Shown: one piece after another, positions 1 through 5,951 of the stretch | Layout of the letters: every line of letters begins with the position of its first letter | How positions within the stretch are numbered: the stretch's first letter is position 1 | Assembly (NCBI GenBank): GCA_002687335.1 | Contig: NYZY01000015.1 | Coordinates: 1 to 7,742, forward strand | Source: Chloroflexota bacterium | GTDB taxonomy: Bacteria > Chloroflexota > Dehalococcoidia > UBA1151 > UBA1328 | DNA length: 7,742 nucleotides | Direction: 5' to 3' | Notes under the pieces: model-generated | Told to the model about the DNA's origin: nothing | The model's input: only the letters and a program-made list of their open reading frames with translations | The model's database searches: none | Program-made: the position numbers and the translations under genes

Positions 1-353
1 CGTGGCAGGTTTACACCCACGGTGGACGCAAGCCGACTACACTCGATGCTACCCAATGGGCAAGAAGAGCTACCGAATGCGGAGCGGGCGAACTACTTGT
101 TACGAGCATGGATACCGATGGTCAAAAGACAGGTTATGATAATGATCTCCTATCATCAATTTCAGGCTCCGTGACTGTTCCCGTGATAGCTAGCGGAGGC
201 GCTGGTGCTTTAGAGCATTTCTACGACGCGCTGGTATACGGTAAATCGGACGCTGTTTTAGCTGCGTCTCTGTTTCATTTCGGGGAACTTAGAGTTTCAG
301 AAGTAAAGTCTTATCTTTCAGATCGTGGCATTCCAGTACGAAAGGTCGAGTAA
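1..353 (+). CDS. hisF: Imidazole glycerol phosphate synthase cyclase subunit HisF, 3' part
   Basis: HisF uses ammonia from HisH to convert PRFAR into imidazole-glycerol phosphate and AICAR in cytoplasmic histidine synthesis. Only the last 116 codons are present. The gene runs in from the left edge, with bases 1-2 belonging to a split codon. The frame is open from base 3, starting [10 protein letters not shown], which is the HisF (beta/alpha)8-barrel second half. The motif [13 protein letters not shown] matches the HisF signature; its first Asp (residue 37 of the fragment) corresponds to the catalytic Asp of the C-terminal half-barrel. PVIASGGAG forms a phosphate-binding loop, and [12 protein letters not shown] is the usual HisF ending. 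An internal ATG at 108 is not the real start, because homology continues upstream of it. The stop TAA is followed at once by the next gene. HisA shares this fold, but the SMDTDG and SLFHFGE motifs favour HisF. Confidence 0.96.
   Translation, partial: WQVYTHGGRKPTTLDATQWARRATECGAGELLVTSMDTDGQKTGYDNDLLSSISGSVTVPVIASGGAGALEHFYDALVYGKSDAVLAASLFHFGELRVSEVKSYLSDRGIPVRKVE
341..345 (+). promoter_or_regulatory. Ribosome binding site deciding the TTG start of the HAD gene
   Basis: AAAGG lies inside the last codons of hisF, 8 nt before TTG at 354. There is no ATG or GTG near the N-terminus of the HAD frame. This site is therefore the main support for a TTG start, and for translation coupled to hisF. 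Confidence 0.65.
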
Positions 354-1097
354 TTGGCAGTTACTTTGAGATCAGGAACACCCAATTTACCGCAAGCAAT
401 CGCATTCGACTGCTACCGAACATTGTTCGATAACTCCCATGATGACTGGAAGACCACATTTGGTGAAATCATCAAAACCCAAGATCTTCCACTCACTGCG
501 GAAGAATTCTGGAATCGGTGGAGAAAGTACGAAGTTAACTTCCGTAATATTCGAACTGATCTAGGAAGACCATTTAACAGCCCACCCTTCAAGTCTTACC
601 GACAAGCCTGGACCGAGTGCTTTGAACAGGTATTCAAAGATATCGGTGTCGATGCAGATGCAAACGCAGCAGGTGATCGTGCGGCTTTACACATGACAGA
701 CAGACCAATATATCCGGAGACGTTAGAAGCTCTAGATTTATTGATAGGCAGAGTGAAACTAGGGGTTTTTTCTAACGCAGACGATGAGGGCCTTCTACCA
801 CTACTTGCAAGTGAAGGACTCAAGTTTGACTTTGTCGCCAGTTCACAATCTGCACAAGTATATAAGCCAGCACTAGCTGCATTTCATCACCTGTATGCTG
901 GTCTTAAAACTGACGCAAACAAAACCTGGTATGTCGGCGACCAGTTGTTCGATGATGTACTTGGGGGTTATCGTTCAGGAGCAACCACAGTTTGGATAAA
1001 TAGAAACGGCACAAAGATAGATCGTGAACCTGTTCCAGATATTGAAATCACCGATCTACGAGAACTGTCCGCGATACTCGAACATATCGGTGGGTAA
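354..1097 (+). CDS. HAD-superfamily hydrolase inside the histidine operon
   Basis: This is a 247-residue haloacid dehalogenase-fold hydrolase of typical length. Motif I is FDCYRTLFD with nucleophile Asp19. Motif II is FSN with Ser140. Motif III is YKP with Lys171. Motif IV is GDQLFDD (195-201) with acidic Asp196, Asp200 and Asp201 for Mg2+. Residues 30-120 form a helical cap. The residue two after the nucleophile is Tyr21, not the Asp general acid of most HAD phosphatases; DxYxTL is the pattern of L-2-haloacid dehalogenases. Motif IV, however, is phosphatase-like. The gene starts on TTG immediately after the hisF TAA with a good ribosome binding site, so it is probably translationally coupled. 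hisIE follows after 69 nt. Its position suggests a histidine-pathway role such as histidinol-phosphate phosphatase, but that is only inference. Fold assignment is secure; substrate is not. Confidence 0.88.
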   Translation: MAVTLRSGTPNLPQAIAFDCYRTLFDNSHDDWKTTFGEIIKTQDLPLTAEEFWNRWRKYEVNFRNIRTDLGRPFNSPPFKSYRQAWTECFEQVFKDIGVDADANAAGDRAALHMTDRPIYPETLEALDLLIGRVKLGVFSNADDEGLLPLLASEGLKFDFVASSQSAQVYKPALAAFHHLYAGLKTDANKTWYVGDQLFDDVLGGYRSGATTVWINRNGTKIDREPVPDIEITDLRELSAILEHIGG

Positions 1098-1152
1098 GTC
1101 GAACCCTGTTGGTCTAACCTACCACCAGCCTATCCAAAATCAATTGACACAT

Positions 1153-1157
1153 GAGGA
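1153..1157 (+). promoter_or_regulatory. Ribosome binding site of hisIE
   Basis: GAGGA lies 9 nt upstream of the hisIE ATG at 1167. It supports independent initiation of hisIE despite the 69-nt gap after the HAD gene. Confidence 0.65.
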
Positions 1158-1166
1158 AATCCGAAA

Positions 1167-1793
1167 ATGATTCAGCTAGATGACCGAGGGCTGTTACCGG
1201 CGATTGTCCAAGATGCAGACTCAGATCGTGTTTTGATGCATGCATACATGAATGCTGAAGCGTTGAAGCGCACACTGGCAGGTCCAGACGCATGGTTTTA
1301 CTCACGCAGCCGACAAAAATTGTGGCACAAAGGCGAAACTTCTGGGAATTTCCTCAAAGTCGTGCAAGTTGAACACGATTGCGATAGCGATACCATTCTA
1401 GTGAAGGTAAATCCATCAGGTTCTGCATGTCACACTGGATCAAAATCCTGCTTCGACTCCGGTGTAATGAATAAGGACTCCCTGAATGTTGAGGATATAT
1501 CCAATAACCTTGGTCCTGGGATCCTGACTGAGTTAATTGATGTAATCAAACAACGCTCCAATGACAAACCTGAAGGCTCTTACACCGTTGAGCTTCTAAA
1601 AGAAGGTACCGGCCGTGTGGCCCAAAAGATCGTAGAAGAAGCGGGAGAAACTGCGATTGCATCTGTCAATCAAACCTTAGATGATGTAGCTAACGAGATG
1701 GGTGACTTGCTATATCACTGTATGGTACTGCTGGTTTCCCTAGGCATGCCAGCCGAGCAAATATGGGCAGTACTTGCAAAACGACGCGGCTAG
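1167..1793 (+). CDS. hisIE: Bifunctional phosphoribosyl-AMP cyclohydrolase / phosphoribosyl-ATP pyrophosphatase
   Basis: This is a 208-residue cytoplasmic fusion enzyme catalysing steps 2 and 3 of histidine synthesis: PRATP to PRAMP (HisE part), then opening of the adenine ring to ProFAR (HisI part). The HisI domain covers about residues 1-105, with LMHAYMN (23-29), WFYSRSRQKLWHKGETSGN (43-61) and EHDCDSDT. Asp71, Asp73 and Asp75 are the expected Mg2+ ligands; Cys72, Cys88 and Cys95 are the zinc ligands. The HisE domain covers about 115-205 and is an all-alpha MazG-like fold with GSYTVELL, EEAGE (157-161) and NEMGDLLYH (176-184). All key residues are present, so both activities should be intact. 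The ATG start is backed by GAGGA 9 nt upstream. The stop TAG overlaps the stop of the convergent DUF1385 gene. hisF lies upstream in the same operon. Confidence 0.97.
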   Translation: MIQLDDRGLLPAIVQDADSDRVLMHAYMNAEALKRTLAGPDAWFYSRSRQKLWHKGETSGNFLKVVQVEHDCDSDTILVKVNPSGSACHTGSKSCFDSGVMNKDSLNVEDISNNLGPGILTELIDVIKQRSNDKPEGSYTVELLKEGTGRVAQKIVEEAGETAIASVNQTLDDVANEMGDLLYHCMVLLVSLGMPAEQIWAVLAKRRG

Positions 1794-2788
1794 GTATCAG
1801 GTGTTTTGATCTTCGAATCCGACGCTGATCCGGTCACTGTAATACCGCTGACAGGCTCAAAAGGATCTGAGGACAATTGTGACGCATTATCACTGGGACT
1901 GGCGCGACGCTCATCGAGAGCCATAGCGTATTCAATAGCGACTATGGCAACCTCCATCATGTCATTGTCTGGCTGGCGAGTGGTTAAATCCTGAAGCAAA
2001 ATATTTGGGTAACTAGACACCCTAACCAACACATTGCCCTGATGGGTCCCTGCATAACGAATAAACTCGTAGCTCATCCCAGCGATAATTGGAATCAGTA
2101 CGATTCTTGAAACTAACAAAACCCAAAAAGGGTCCCTCGGAAAAAACATGAACATGATGATAGACACAAGAACTACTGTCATCAAAAATGAAGTCCCACA
2201 GCGTGGATGAGCTGGTGGGAAACGCCTGACTGAGTCAATGGTTAATGGCTCACCGGCCTCATGGGCGTGAACGACCATGTGCTCGGCTCCGTGATAACCG
2301 AACACTCGTTTTATGTCGTCCATCCGACCAATTAGCCATACGTACGCTATGAACAGACCGAATCGAATTCCACCCTCTACAAAATTTGCTGTGAAATTAT
2401 TGGCACCAACGTTTTCAACTAGTCGTGAAATGAACACTGGAATAAGAAAAAACACAACTATCCCAAGTGTTATTGAAACACTGAGCAACCCGGCCATGGC
2501 AAGCGAAGAAAACTCCTGCTCTTTTATCTCGTCTTCACCAGCAGCAGATTCATTGGCTGAAATAGTCAAAGATTTCATGCCAACAATAAGAGTTTCGAGA
2601 AGAACCAGCACCCCTCTGAGAAACGCTATCTTACGAAGTGACGAGTTGGCCCAGCTTTCAAGAGGGACAGAACGACGAACAATCAATCCATCCGGCCGTC
2701 GCACCGCCAAAGCAGCGCGGCTTTGCCCCCGGATCATCACACCCTCGATTACCGCCTGACCGCCATATAGAACTGGAGGTTTTGCCAA
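1790..2788 (-). CDS. DUF1385 family membrane protein
   Basis: This is a 332-residue integral membrane protein of the DUF1385 (YqhQ-like) family; the molecular function is not established. The N-terminal signature GGQAVIEGVMIRG is at residues 9-21. Further conserved blocks are FGYHGAEHMVVHAHE (163-177), HPRCGTSF (194-201) and LTTRQPDNDMMEVA (268-281); their His, Glu and Cys residues look like metal or catalytic ligands. Hydrophobic segments lie near 96-120, 141-154, 200-216 and 221-238. The tail from about 292 is polar, Ser/Asp-rich and probably disordered. The start is TTG with an in-frame TAG two codons upstream and no nearby ATG, 7 nt after the rpmE stop. No strong ribosome binding site is visible (AAGAG is 11 nt away), so reinitiation from rpmE is likely. 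In many bacteria this family neighbours rpmE and prfA; here prfA is absent from the window and hisIE lies beyond, convergent. Confidence 0.9.
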   Translation of the reverse strand: MAKPPVLYGGQAVIEGVMIRGQSRAALAVRRPDGLIVRRSVPLESWANSSLRKIAFLRGVLVLLETLIVGMKSLTISANESAAGEDEIKEQEFSSLAMAGLLSVSITLGIVVFFLIPVFISRLVENVGANNFTANFVEGGIRFGLFIAYVWLIGRMDDIKRVFGYHGAEHMVVHAHEAGEPLTIDSVRRFPPAHPRCGTSFLMTVVLVSIIMFMFFPRDPFWVLLVSRIVLIPIIAGMSYEFIRYAGTHQGNVLVRVSSYPNILLQDLTTRQPDNDMMEVAIVAIEYAMALDERRASPSDNASQLSSDPFEPVSGITVTGSASDSKIKTPDT

Positions 2789-2795
2789 AAACTAT

Positions 2796-3017
2796 TTAGC
2801 TCTTATCCGCAGAACCGCCAAGATTGTATCGACGCATCATGCGCTCAACACGACCTTCAGTGTCGACGATTCGCTGTTCACCAGTCCAAAAAGGATGGCA
2901 TTTGCTGCAGATTTCGGTTCGCAGGCTTTCTCGTGTGGAACCGACTTCCCAAGAATTCCCACAAGCACAATTCACTGTGGCGCTTTTGTGATATGTCGGA
3001 TGTATGTTGGCTTTCAT
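2796..3017 (-). CDS. rpmE: 50S ribosomal protein L31 (zinc-binding, C+ type)
   Basis: This is bL31, 73 residues and full length. L31 sits on the central protuberance of the large subunit and helps bridge to the small subunit. The start [12 protein letters not shown] is typical. Four zinc ligands are visible: Cys17 and Cys19 in NCACGN, and Cys37 and Cys40 in [12 protein letters not shown]. This is therefore the zinc-containing form rather than the zinc-independent paralogue made on zinc starvation. The ATG is preceded by AGGT 9 nt upstream, and the gene begins 15 nt after rpmA. The downstream DUF1385 gene starts 7 nt after its TAA stop, suggesting one transcript. Confidence 0.97.
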   Translation of the reverse strand: MKANIHPTYHKSATVNCACGNSWEVGSTRESLRTEICSKCHPFWTGEQRIVDTEGRVERMMRRYNLGGSADKS

Positions 3018-3026
3018 ATTTTTGTT

Positions 3027-3030
3027 ACCT
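3027..3030 (-). promoter_or_regulatory. Ribosome binding site of rpmE
   Basis: On the - strand AGGT precedes the rpmE ATG by 9 nt, inside the 15-nt rpmA-rpmE spacer. It is short but correctly placed. Confidence 0.45.
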
Positions 3031-3032
3031 GG

Positions 3033-3293
3033 CTAAGAAACAGATGGATCAACGTTAACTCGCTTCGCATCTTTGCGAGCGTAATCGAATCTAACCACCC
3101 CATCGATTAGTGAGTAAATGGTGTGGTCCCGACCGATACCTACATTGTCTCCAGTGTGGAATTTTGTGCCACGTTGTCGAACAATGATAGACCCCGCTAT
3201 CACCTGTTCGCCAGCAAATGTCTTAACGCCCAGTCGCTTGCCTGCACTATCTCGACCGTTTCGAGAAGTCCCTCCACCTTTTTTATGTGCCAT
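3033..3293 (-). CDS. rpmA: 50S ribosomal protein L27
   Basis: This is bL27, 86 residues and full length. Its N-terminal tail reaches the peptidyl transferase centre. It begins directly with [16 protein letters not shown], so there is no Firmicutes-type extension for Prp protease cleavage. The core [18 protein letters not shown] and [20 protein letters not shown] matches the family, including the GTKFH block. It lies 38 nt downstream of rplU in the usual rplU-rpmA order, and rpmE follows 15 nt later instead of the often-seen obg gene. The ribosome binding site is weak (GGA 8 nt before ATG). Confidence 0.98.
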   Translation of the reverse strand: MAHKKGGGTSRNGRDSAGKRLGVKTFAGEQVIAGSIIVRQRGTKFHTGDNVGIGRDHTIYSLIDGVVRFDYARKDAKRVNVDPSVS

Positions 3294-3305
3294 ATAAAAA
3301 TTCCA

Positions 3306-3320
3306 ATTCTCTAGGAGAAT
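3306..3320 (-). repeat. Small hairpin in the rplU-rpmA spacer
   Basis: ATTCTC and GAGAAT form a perfect 6-bp inverted repeat with a 3-nt loop in the 38-nt spacer. There is no following T-run in the direction of transcription, so it is not a terminator. It might affect rpmA translation or be chance. Confidence 0.35.
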
Positions 3321-3331
3321 AATAACGAGAA

Positions 3332-3655
3332 CTATTTTACTGAAATTGACTTGATCGTAACTGAAGTAAAGGGTTGACGATGGCCACGTTTCACACGCTG
3401 ACGCGTCTTGTTCTTGTATCGCAGGGCTATGACCTTATCTGCCTTGCCATGTTCTGCGATCTGACCGACAACCTTTGCACCCTGAACAGCGGGAGCGCCA
3501 ATCGTGAGTTTTCCACTTATTGATGTCATCAACACACGATCAAATATGAAATCTGATCCTATTTCACCATCCAGCGTTTCCACAGATACCGTATCGCCTT
3601 CGCGAACTCGGTACTGCTTGCCGCCTGTGTTGATAATTGCGTAATCTATGGTCAT
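3332..3655 (-). CDS. rplU: 50S ribosomal protein L21
   Basis: This is bL21, 107 residues and full length; it binds 23S rRNA in the large subunit. The start [23 protein letters not shown] carries the L21 signature GGKQYRV a few residues later than in many homologues. The middle block [19 protein letters not shown] and the basic stretch [19 protein letters not shown] are the rRNA-binding region. The ATG has GGA 10 nt upstream. It is the first gene of the rplU-rpmA-rpmE-DUF1385 unit and has a good promoter in front, giving a short leader of roughly 27 nt, too short for a structured ribosomal protein leader. Confidence 0.97.
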   Translation of the reverse strand: MTIDYAIINTGGKQYRVREGDTVSVETLDGEIGSDFIFDRVLMTSISGKLTIGAPAVQGAKVVGQIAEHGKADKVIALRYKNKTRQRVKRGHRQPFTSVTIKSISVK

Positions 3656-3688
3656 TAGTTTTTCATCCGTTCGCTACCCAACCTTACT

Positions 3689-3718
3689 ATTCTAATAATG
3701 TGTAACACGCAGGGTCAA
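3689..3718 (-). promoter_or_regulatory. Sigma70-type promoter for the rplU operon
   Basis: On the - strand TTGACC (3718-3713) and TAGAAT (3694-3689) each match the consensus hexamers at five of six bases, with an 18-nt spacer. The predicted transcription start is near 3682, about 27 nt before the rplU ATG. It lies in the 151-bp gap after the glycosyltransferase gene, consistent with separate transcription of the ribosomal genes. Confidence 0.65.
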
Positions 3719-3806
3719 TTTCATTTTTAGCGAATTTAGCTCACCATTCACCGTTAATGTATATTCTTCTCTCTAAGCACTAAGTGAAGAACCGCTTCGT
3801 AAACAT

Positions 3807-5198
3807 CTACTCGATACGGTATGAGGGAACGAGTAATCCATCTCTCTGAGCTGCCTGTATTTCTAGTTCTAGTTCAGAACTAGAATCTGGAAGTTTGGCC
3901 TGCACCCGGTTATTGTGCGTATTTAACAACTGTGATAGCCATGGATAAAATCCAGCCTCTCCGGAGTAATCGTTAAAAATAAATTGCCCTTGCAAATCAC
4001 ACCACGGAGCCAAATCAAGGTAACCATCTCTTTCCAACATAACTGATCGCTGACCAGTTAACGGTTTCGTGATCGCAGATTCATAACCTTCAATCATCGA
4101 TTCAAATGAATATTGTGCAGAGATTTGCTGCTTGCCTGCGGTTATAGACGCTTTAGGTAAGTTCAATGCCTGAACAACGAATTCCGCTGCAGATGCGATA
4201 TCTCCGTAAGCGACAAGATTTATGCCATCAATGTCACTGAAATTTCTAAATGCCCCAACGCGAGCGCATATAGCGGGCGTACCGTGTGCGATTGATTCAA
4301 TCGGTGTCAGCCCGAAAGATTCGATAAATGATCCCAGGCAAAGCGTTACATCACCTGCAGCATAGTAATTTGAAATCTCCCCAGGGCCAATCCATCGGTG
4401 AAGCTCAACAATCTCCTGTGCATGAAAATCCCTGGACAAATCCTGTATTTGACTTACCGTATCAGCCATATCATCCAGAGCAGCGTCTGAAGGATATGCA
4501 GGCATCAACAATCTGACTTTGCGAGTAGGGATTAATTTTTGCACCTCAACTGCGGTTTGAATCGCCTCCGAAACCCCTTTATTTAGTATCGGACGATGAG
4601 GAAATAAAAGAATCAGATCATTATCTTCCCGTGACCTAAGTTCCTGCGGCAGCCGAGGTGCAGGTATCTTATCGGGGACCTGGATTCCATTTGGTACCGT
4701 CACGATCGGCTCTACAGTTTTTCGCCCTGAAATCGCTACGGCTGTTTCAATGCACCGTTTTAGATAGTCACTTGGGACTATGGTCAAATCAGCAGGCAAT
4801 GTAAGAGCAGAAAGTAATGCCTCCTCATAAGTGAAATCGTGAATCGACCTAACAATTTCACAATCGTATAAAGCATGTCTCATATATATAGCATCAGCAT
4901 GAAGGTATACCCTCTGGGCCCAAGAACCAGCACCAGAAAGTACCTTTGCCGTGTTCGCCAGATCGATTGGTGAGACCTGGTGAGTTGCGGGGAATGTGCC
5001 ACGAAGTCGCAACTCAGGGTGAACCGGAACTCCATTTATTTCAAATTGACAAGCATGTTTTCGCGTTCGAGTACACCAAAGTTGAACGTCATGCCCCATT
5101 CGATTAAGTCCAACCGCAACATCTTTAAGGATCTTCTGAGATCCCCCAAAAATACTGTTAGGAAACAAAGGGGCTACTGAAATTGCGGCAATACGCAA
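3807..5198 (-). CDS. Glycosyltransferase, GT-B fold, family 4-like, with extra C-terminal domain
   Basis: This is a 463-residue soluble protein without signal peptide or membrane segment. It probably transfers a sugar from a nucleotide-sugar to an unknown acceptor with retention. The N-terminal Rossmann half carries the glycine loop FGGSQ (17-21). The linker has TVPNGI (167-172). The C-terminal half has PHRPILNKG (200-208) and the EX7E motif ESFGLTPIE (Glu293, Glu301) followed by HGTPAI, all typical of GT4 enzymes. A normal GT4 would end near residue 380. Residues about 385-463 form an added domain beginning MLERDGYLDLAPW and ending RDGLLVP, which resembles a small winged-helix/PqqD-like module (tentative). 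The start is TTG with AGGA 6 nt upstream; no alternative start fits. It follows the flavin reductase gene by 14 nt, so the two are probably co-transcribed. Confidence 0.88.
   Translation of the reverse strand: MRIAAISVAPLFPNSIFGGSQKILKDVAVGLNRMGHDVQLWCTRTRKHACQFEINGVPVHPELRLRGTFPATHQVSPIDLANTAKVLSGAGSWAQRVYLHADAIYMRHALYDCEIVRSIHDFTYEEALLSALTLPADLTIVPSDYLKRCIETAVAISGRKTVEPIVTVPNGIQVPDKIPAPRLPQELRSREDNDLILLFPHRPILNKGVSEAIQTAVEVQKLIPTRKVRLLMPAYPSDAALDDMADTVSQIQDLSRDFHAQEIVELHRWIGPGEISNYYAAGDVTLCLGSFIESFGLTPIESIAHGTPAICARVGAFRNFSDIDGINLVAYGDIASAAEFVVQALNLPKASITAGKQQISAQYSFESMIEGYESAITKPLTGQRSVMLERDGYLDLAPWCDLQGQFIFNDYSGEAGFYPWLSQLLNTHNNRVQAKLPDSSSELELEIQAAQRDGLLVPSYRIE
3861..3885 (-). repeat. Perfect 10-bp hairpin inside the glycosyltransferase gene
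   Basis: TTCTAGTTCT (3861-3870) and AGAACTAGAA (3876-3885) are exact reverse complements separated by 5 nt. The hairpin lies about 50-80 nt before the stop codon, in the codons for the SSSELELE stretch. No T-run follows on either strand, so it is not a classical terminator. Confidence 0.6.
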
Positions 5199-5204
5199 AA
5201 AAAA

Positions 5205-5208
5205 TCCT
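5205..5208 (-). promoter_or_regulatory. Ribosome binding site deciding the TTG start of the glycosyltransferase
   Basis: On the - strand AGGA is followed by six T and then the TTG at 5198. The site falls in the 14-nt spacer after the flavin reductase stop. The residues just after TTG (MRIAAISVAPLFP) are the usual first beta strand of a GT-B enzyme, which agrees with this start. Confidence 0.6.
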
Positions 5209-5212
5209 AGAC

Positions 5213-5719
5213 CTAATGTTGCGGAAGATTCTGACTCGAAAACCCGCCAAATTGACGCTCAAGCCACACCAGTGGAGCACCATCGCCAACCATTATCGCC
5301 TCTACCTCGCCGATAAAGACCGTATGGTCTCCTGCTTTATGCCCAGCTATAACGCTGCAGTCCATCGAAGCGATTGAATCCTTTATAACTGGAGACTTAG
5401 AAAGAGTGGTGATGTGTTTAGATTCTAGGTTACCGCGAGATTTAGGTGGAATCGCAAAATGCTTCGCTATATGAGCCTGATCCACATGAAGAATACTCAT
5501 CCCAAAACGCCCAGTAGTTTCAATCAACTCATGCGACTGACGTTCTTCACCAATTACTATCAACATTAAAGGAGGGTCCAATGAAACGGACGTAACACTG
5601 CTTGCAGTCATTCCGTGCACGGATCCACTCGGTTCAACCGTGGTGACCACCGTTACTCCGGTTGCAAACTTGGACCAAGCATCACGGTATAGCTGATTTA
5701 TAGATTCAGCCGTCTGCAA
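5213..5719 (-). CDS. Flavin reductase-like protein (FMN-binding split barrel)
   Basis: This is a 168-residue cytoplasmic protein of the flavin reductase domain family (HpaC/NtaB-like), full length. Such enzymes reduce free FMN or FAD with NAD(P)H, usually for a partner monooxygenase. Family blocks in order are FATGVTVVTT (18-27), GMTASSVTSVSLDPPLML (36-53) for flavin binding, SHELIETTGRFGMSIL (62-77), and AGDHTVFIGEVE (129-140) with the conserved Gly-Asp-His. PLVW near 149-152 leads into the C-terminus. The start is TTG with AAGGA 8 nt upstream; an in-frame TAA lies further upstream and no ATG or GTG intervenes. No oxygenase is next to it. Instead the glycosyltransferase gene follows after 14 nt, so its electron-acceptor partner is unknown. 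A flavin-binding protein with another role remains possible. Confidence 0.9.
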   Translation of the reverse strand: MQTAESINQLYRDAWSKFATGVTVVTTVEPSGSVHGMTASSVTSVSLDPPLMLIVIGEERQSHELIETTGRFGMSILHVDQAHIAKHFAIPPKSRGNLESKHITTLSKSPVIKDSIASMDCSVIAGHKAGDHTVFIGEVEAIMVGDGAPLVWLERQFGGFSSQNLPQH

Positions 5720-5727
5720 ATTGGTCT

Positions 5728-5732
5728 TCCTT
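5728..5732 (-). promoter_or_regulatory. Ribosome binding site deciding the TTG start of the flavin reductase
   Basis: On the - strand AAGGA precedes TTG at 5719 by 8 nt. No ATG or GTG occurs in frame between an upstream TAA and this TTG, so the start is well supported. Confidence 0.65.
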
Positions 5733-5757
5733 ATGAGATAGGAGGTTCTATGACGGA

Positions 5758-5786
5758 ATTATAGACATATCTTCCACTGATGCGCA
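5758..5786 (-). promoter_or_regulatory. Probable promoter of the flavin reductase-glycosyltransferase pair
   Basis: On the - strand a perfect TATAAT (5763-5758) lies 38 nt before the TTG start. At 17-nt spacing the -35 position reads TGCGCA (5786-5781), a poor match (3 of 6). The predicted start is near 5751, giving a leader of about 31 nt. Confidence 0.45.
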
Positions 5787-5840
5787 GCTTTGAATCTGTC
5801 GAATCAGCAAAGTTGGGCTGAGCAATCACCTTAAGCATGA

Positions 5841-5931
5841 TTTAATTGTGAGGAGCTACCCACAAAAAACCAGCGCGTTCCAACATTATTTAGGTGGAAA
5901 TTATCGGTTCGCCACGACAGCCACAATTAAA
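5841..5931. repeat. Long-range 10-bp inverted repeat downstream of gyrA
   Basis: TTTAATTGTG (5841-5850) and CACAATTAAA (5922-5931) are exact reverse complements 71 nt apart in the 232-bp gap between gyrA and the flavin reductase gene. Read on the - strand, the enclosed segment contains a TTCCA/TGGAA pair with a 12-nt loop and a run of six T. It may be part of a structured 3' end of the gyrA transcript. No canonical stem-plus-T terminator is formed. Confidence 0.5.
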
Positions 5932-5951
5932 CTGCTATACAGAAATATCTG

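Noticed and set aside
1144..1149. TTGACA, a perfect -35 hexamer, before hisIE.
   Set aside because: A -10 box at normal spacing would fall on or inside the hisIE start codon region (ATGATT), so it cannot drive hisIE expression.
1236..1245. Palindrome ATGCATGCAT.
   Set aside because: It lies in the codons of the conserved HisI motif LMHAYMN and is explained by protein coding.
2313..2759. A 148-codon + strand open frame opposite the DUF1385 gene.
   Set aside because: The - strand frame has clear family motifs throughout. The antisense translation has no motif and no evident ribosome binding site.
3764..3798. Two mutually exclusive small stems after the glycosyltransferase stop: GAAG/CTTC with a 5-nt loop, and TTCTTC/GAAGAA with a 16-nt loop.
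   Set aside because: Considered as a terminator or attenuator. The stems are short and AT-rich and no T-run follows on the - strand, so support is too weak.
5728..5743. TCCT and AGGA could pair across an 8-nt loop and hide the ribosome binding site of the flavin reductase.
   Set aside because: Only 4 bp, no alternative pairing partner, and no recognisable riboswitch; the FMN riboswitch consensus is not present.
5740..5764. AGGAGG followed by ATG and a four-codon frame (M-T-E-L-stop) on the + strand.
   Set aside because: The ribosome-binding-like match is only 4 nt from the ATG and the frame is far too short to call. The same bases serve as the promoter and leader of the - strand flavin reductase gene.
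5861..5884. Run of six T on the - strand after GCGCTGG, considered as a gyrA terminator.
   Set aside because: No stable GC-rich stem directly precedes the T-run; the nearest stem (TTCCA/TGGAA) ends about 10 nt earlier.
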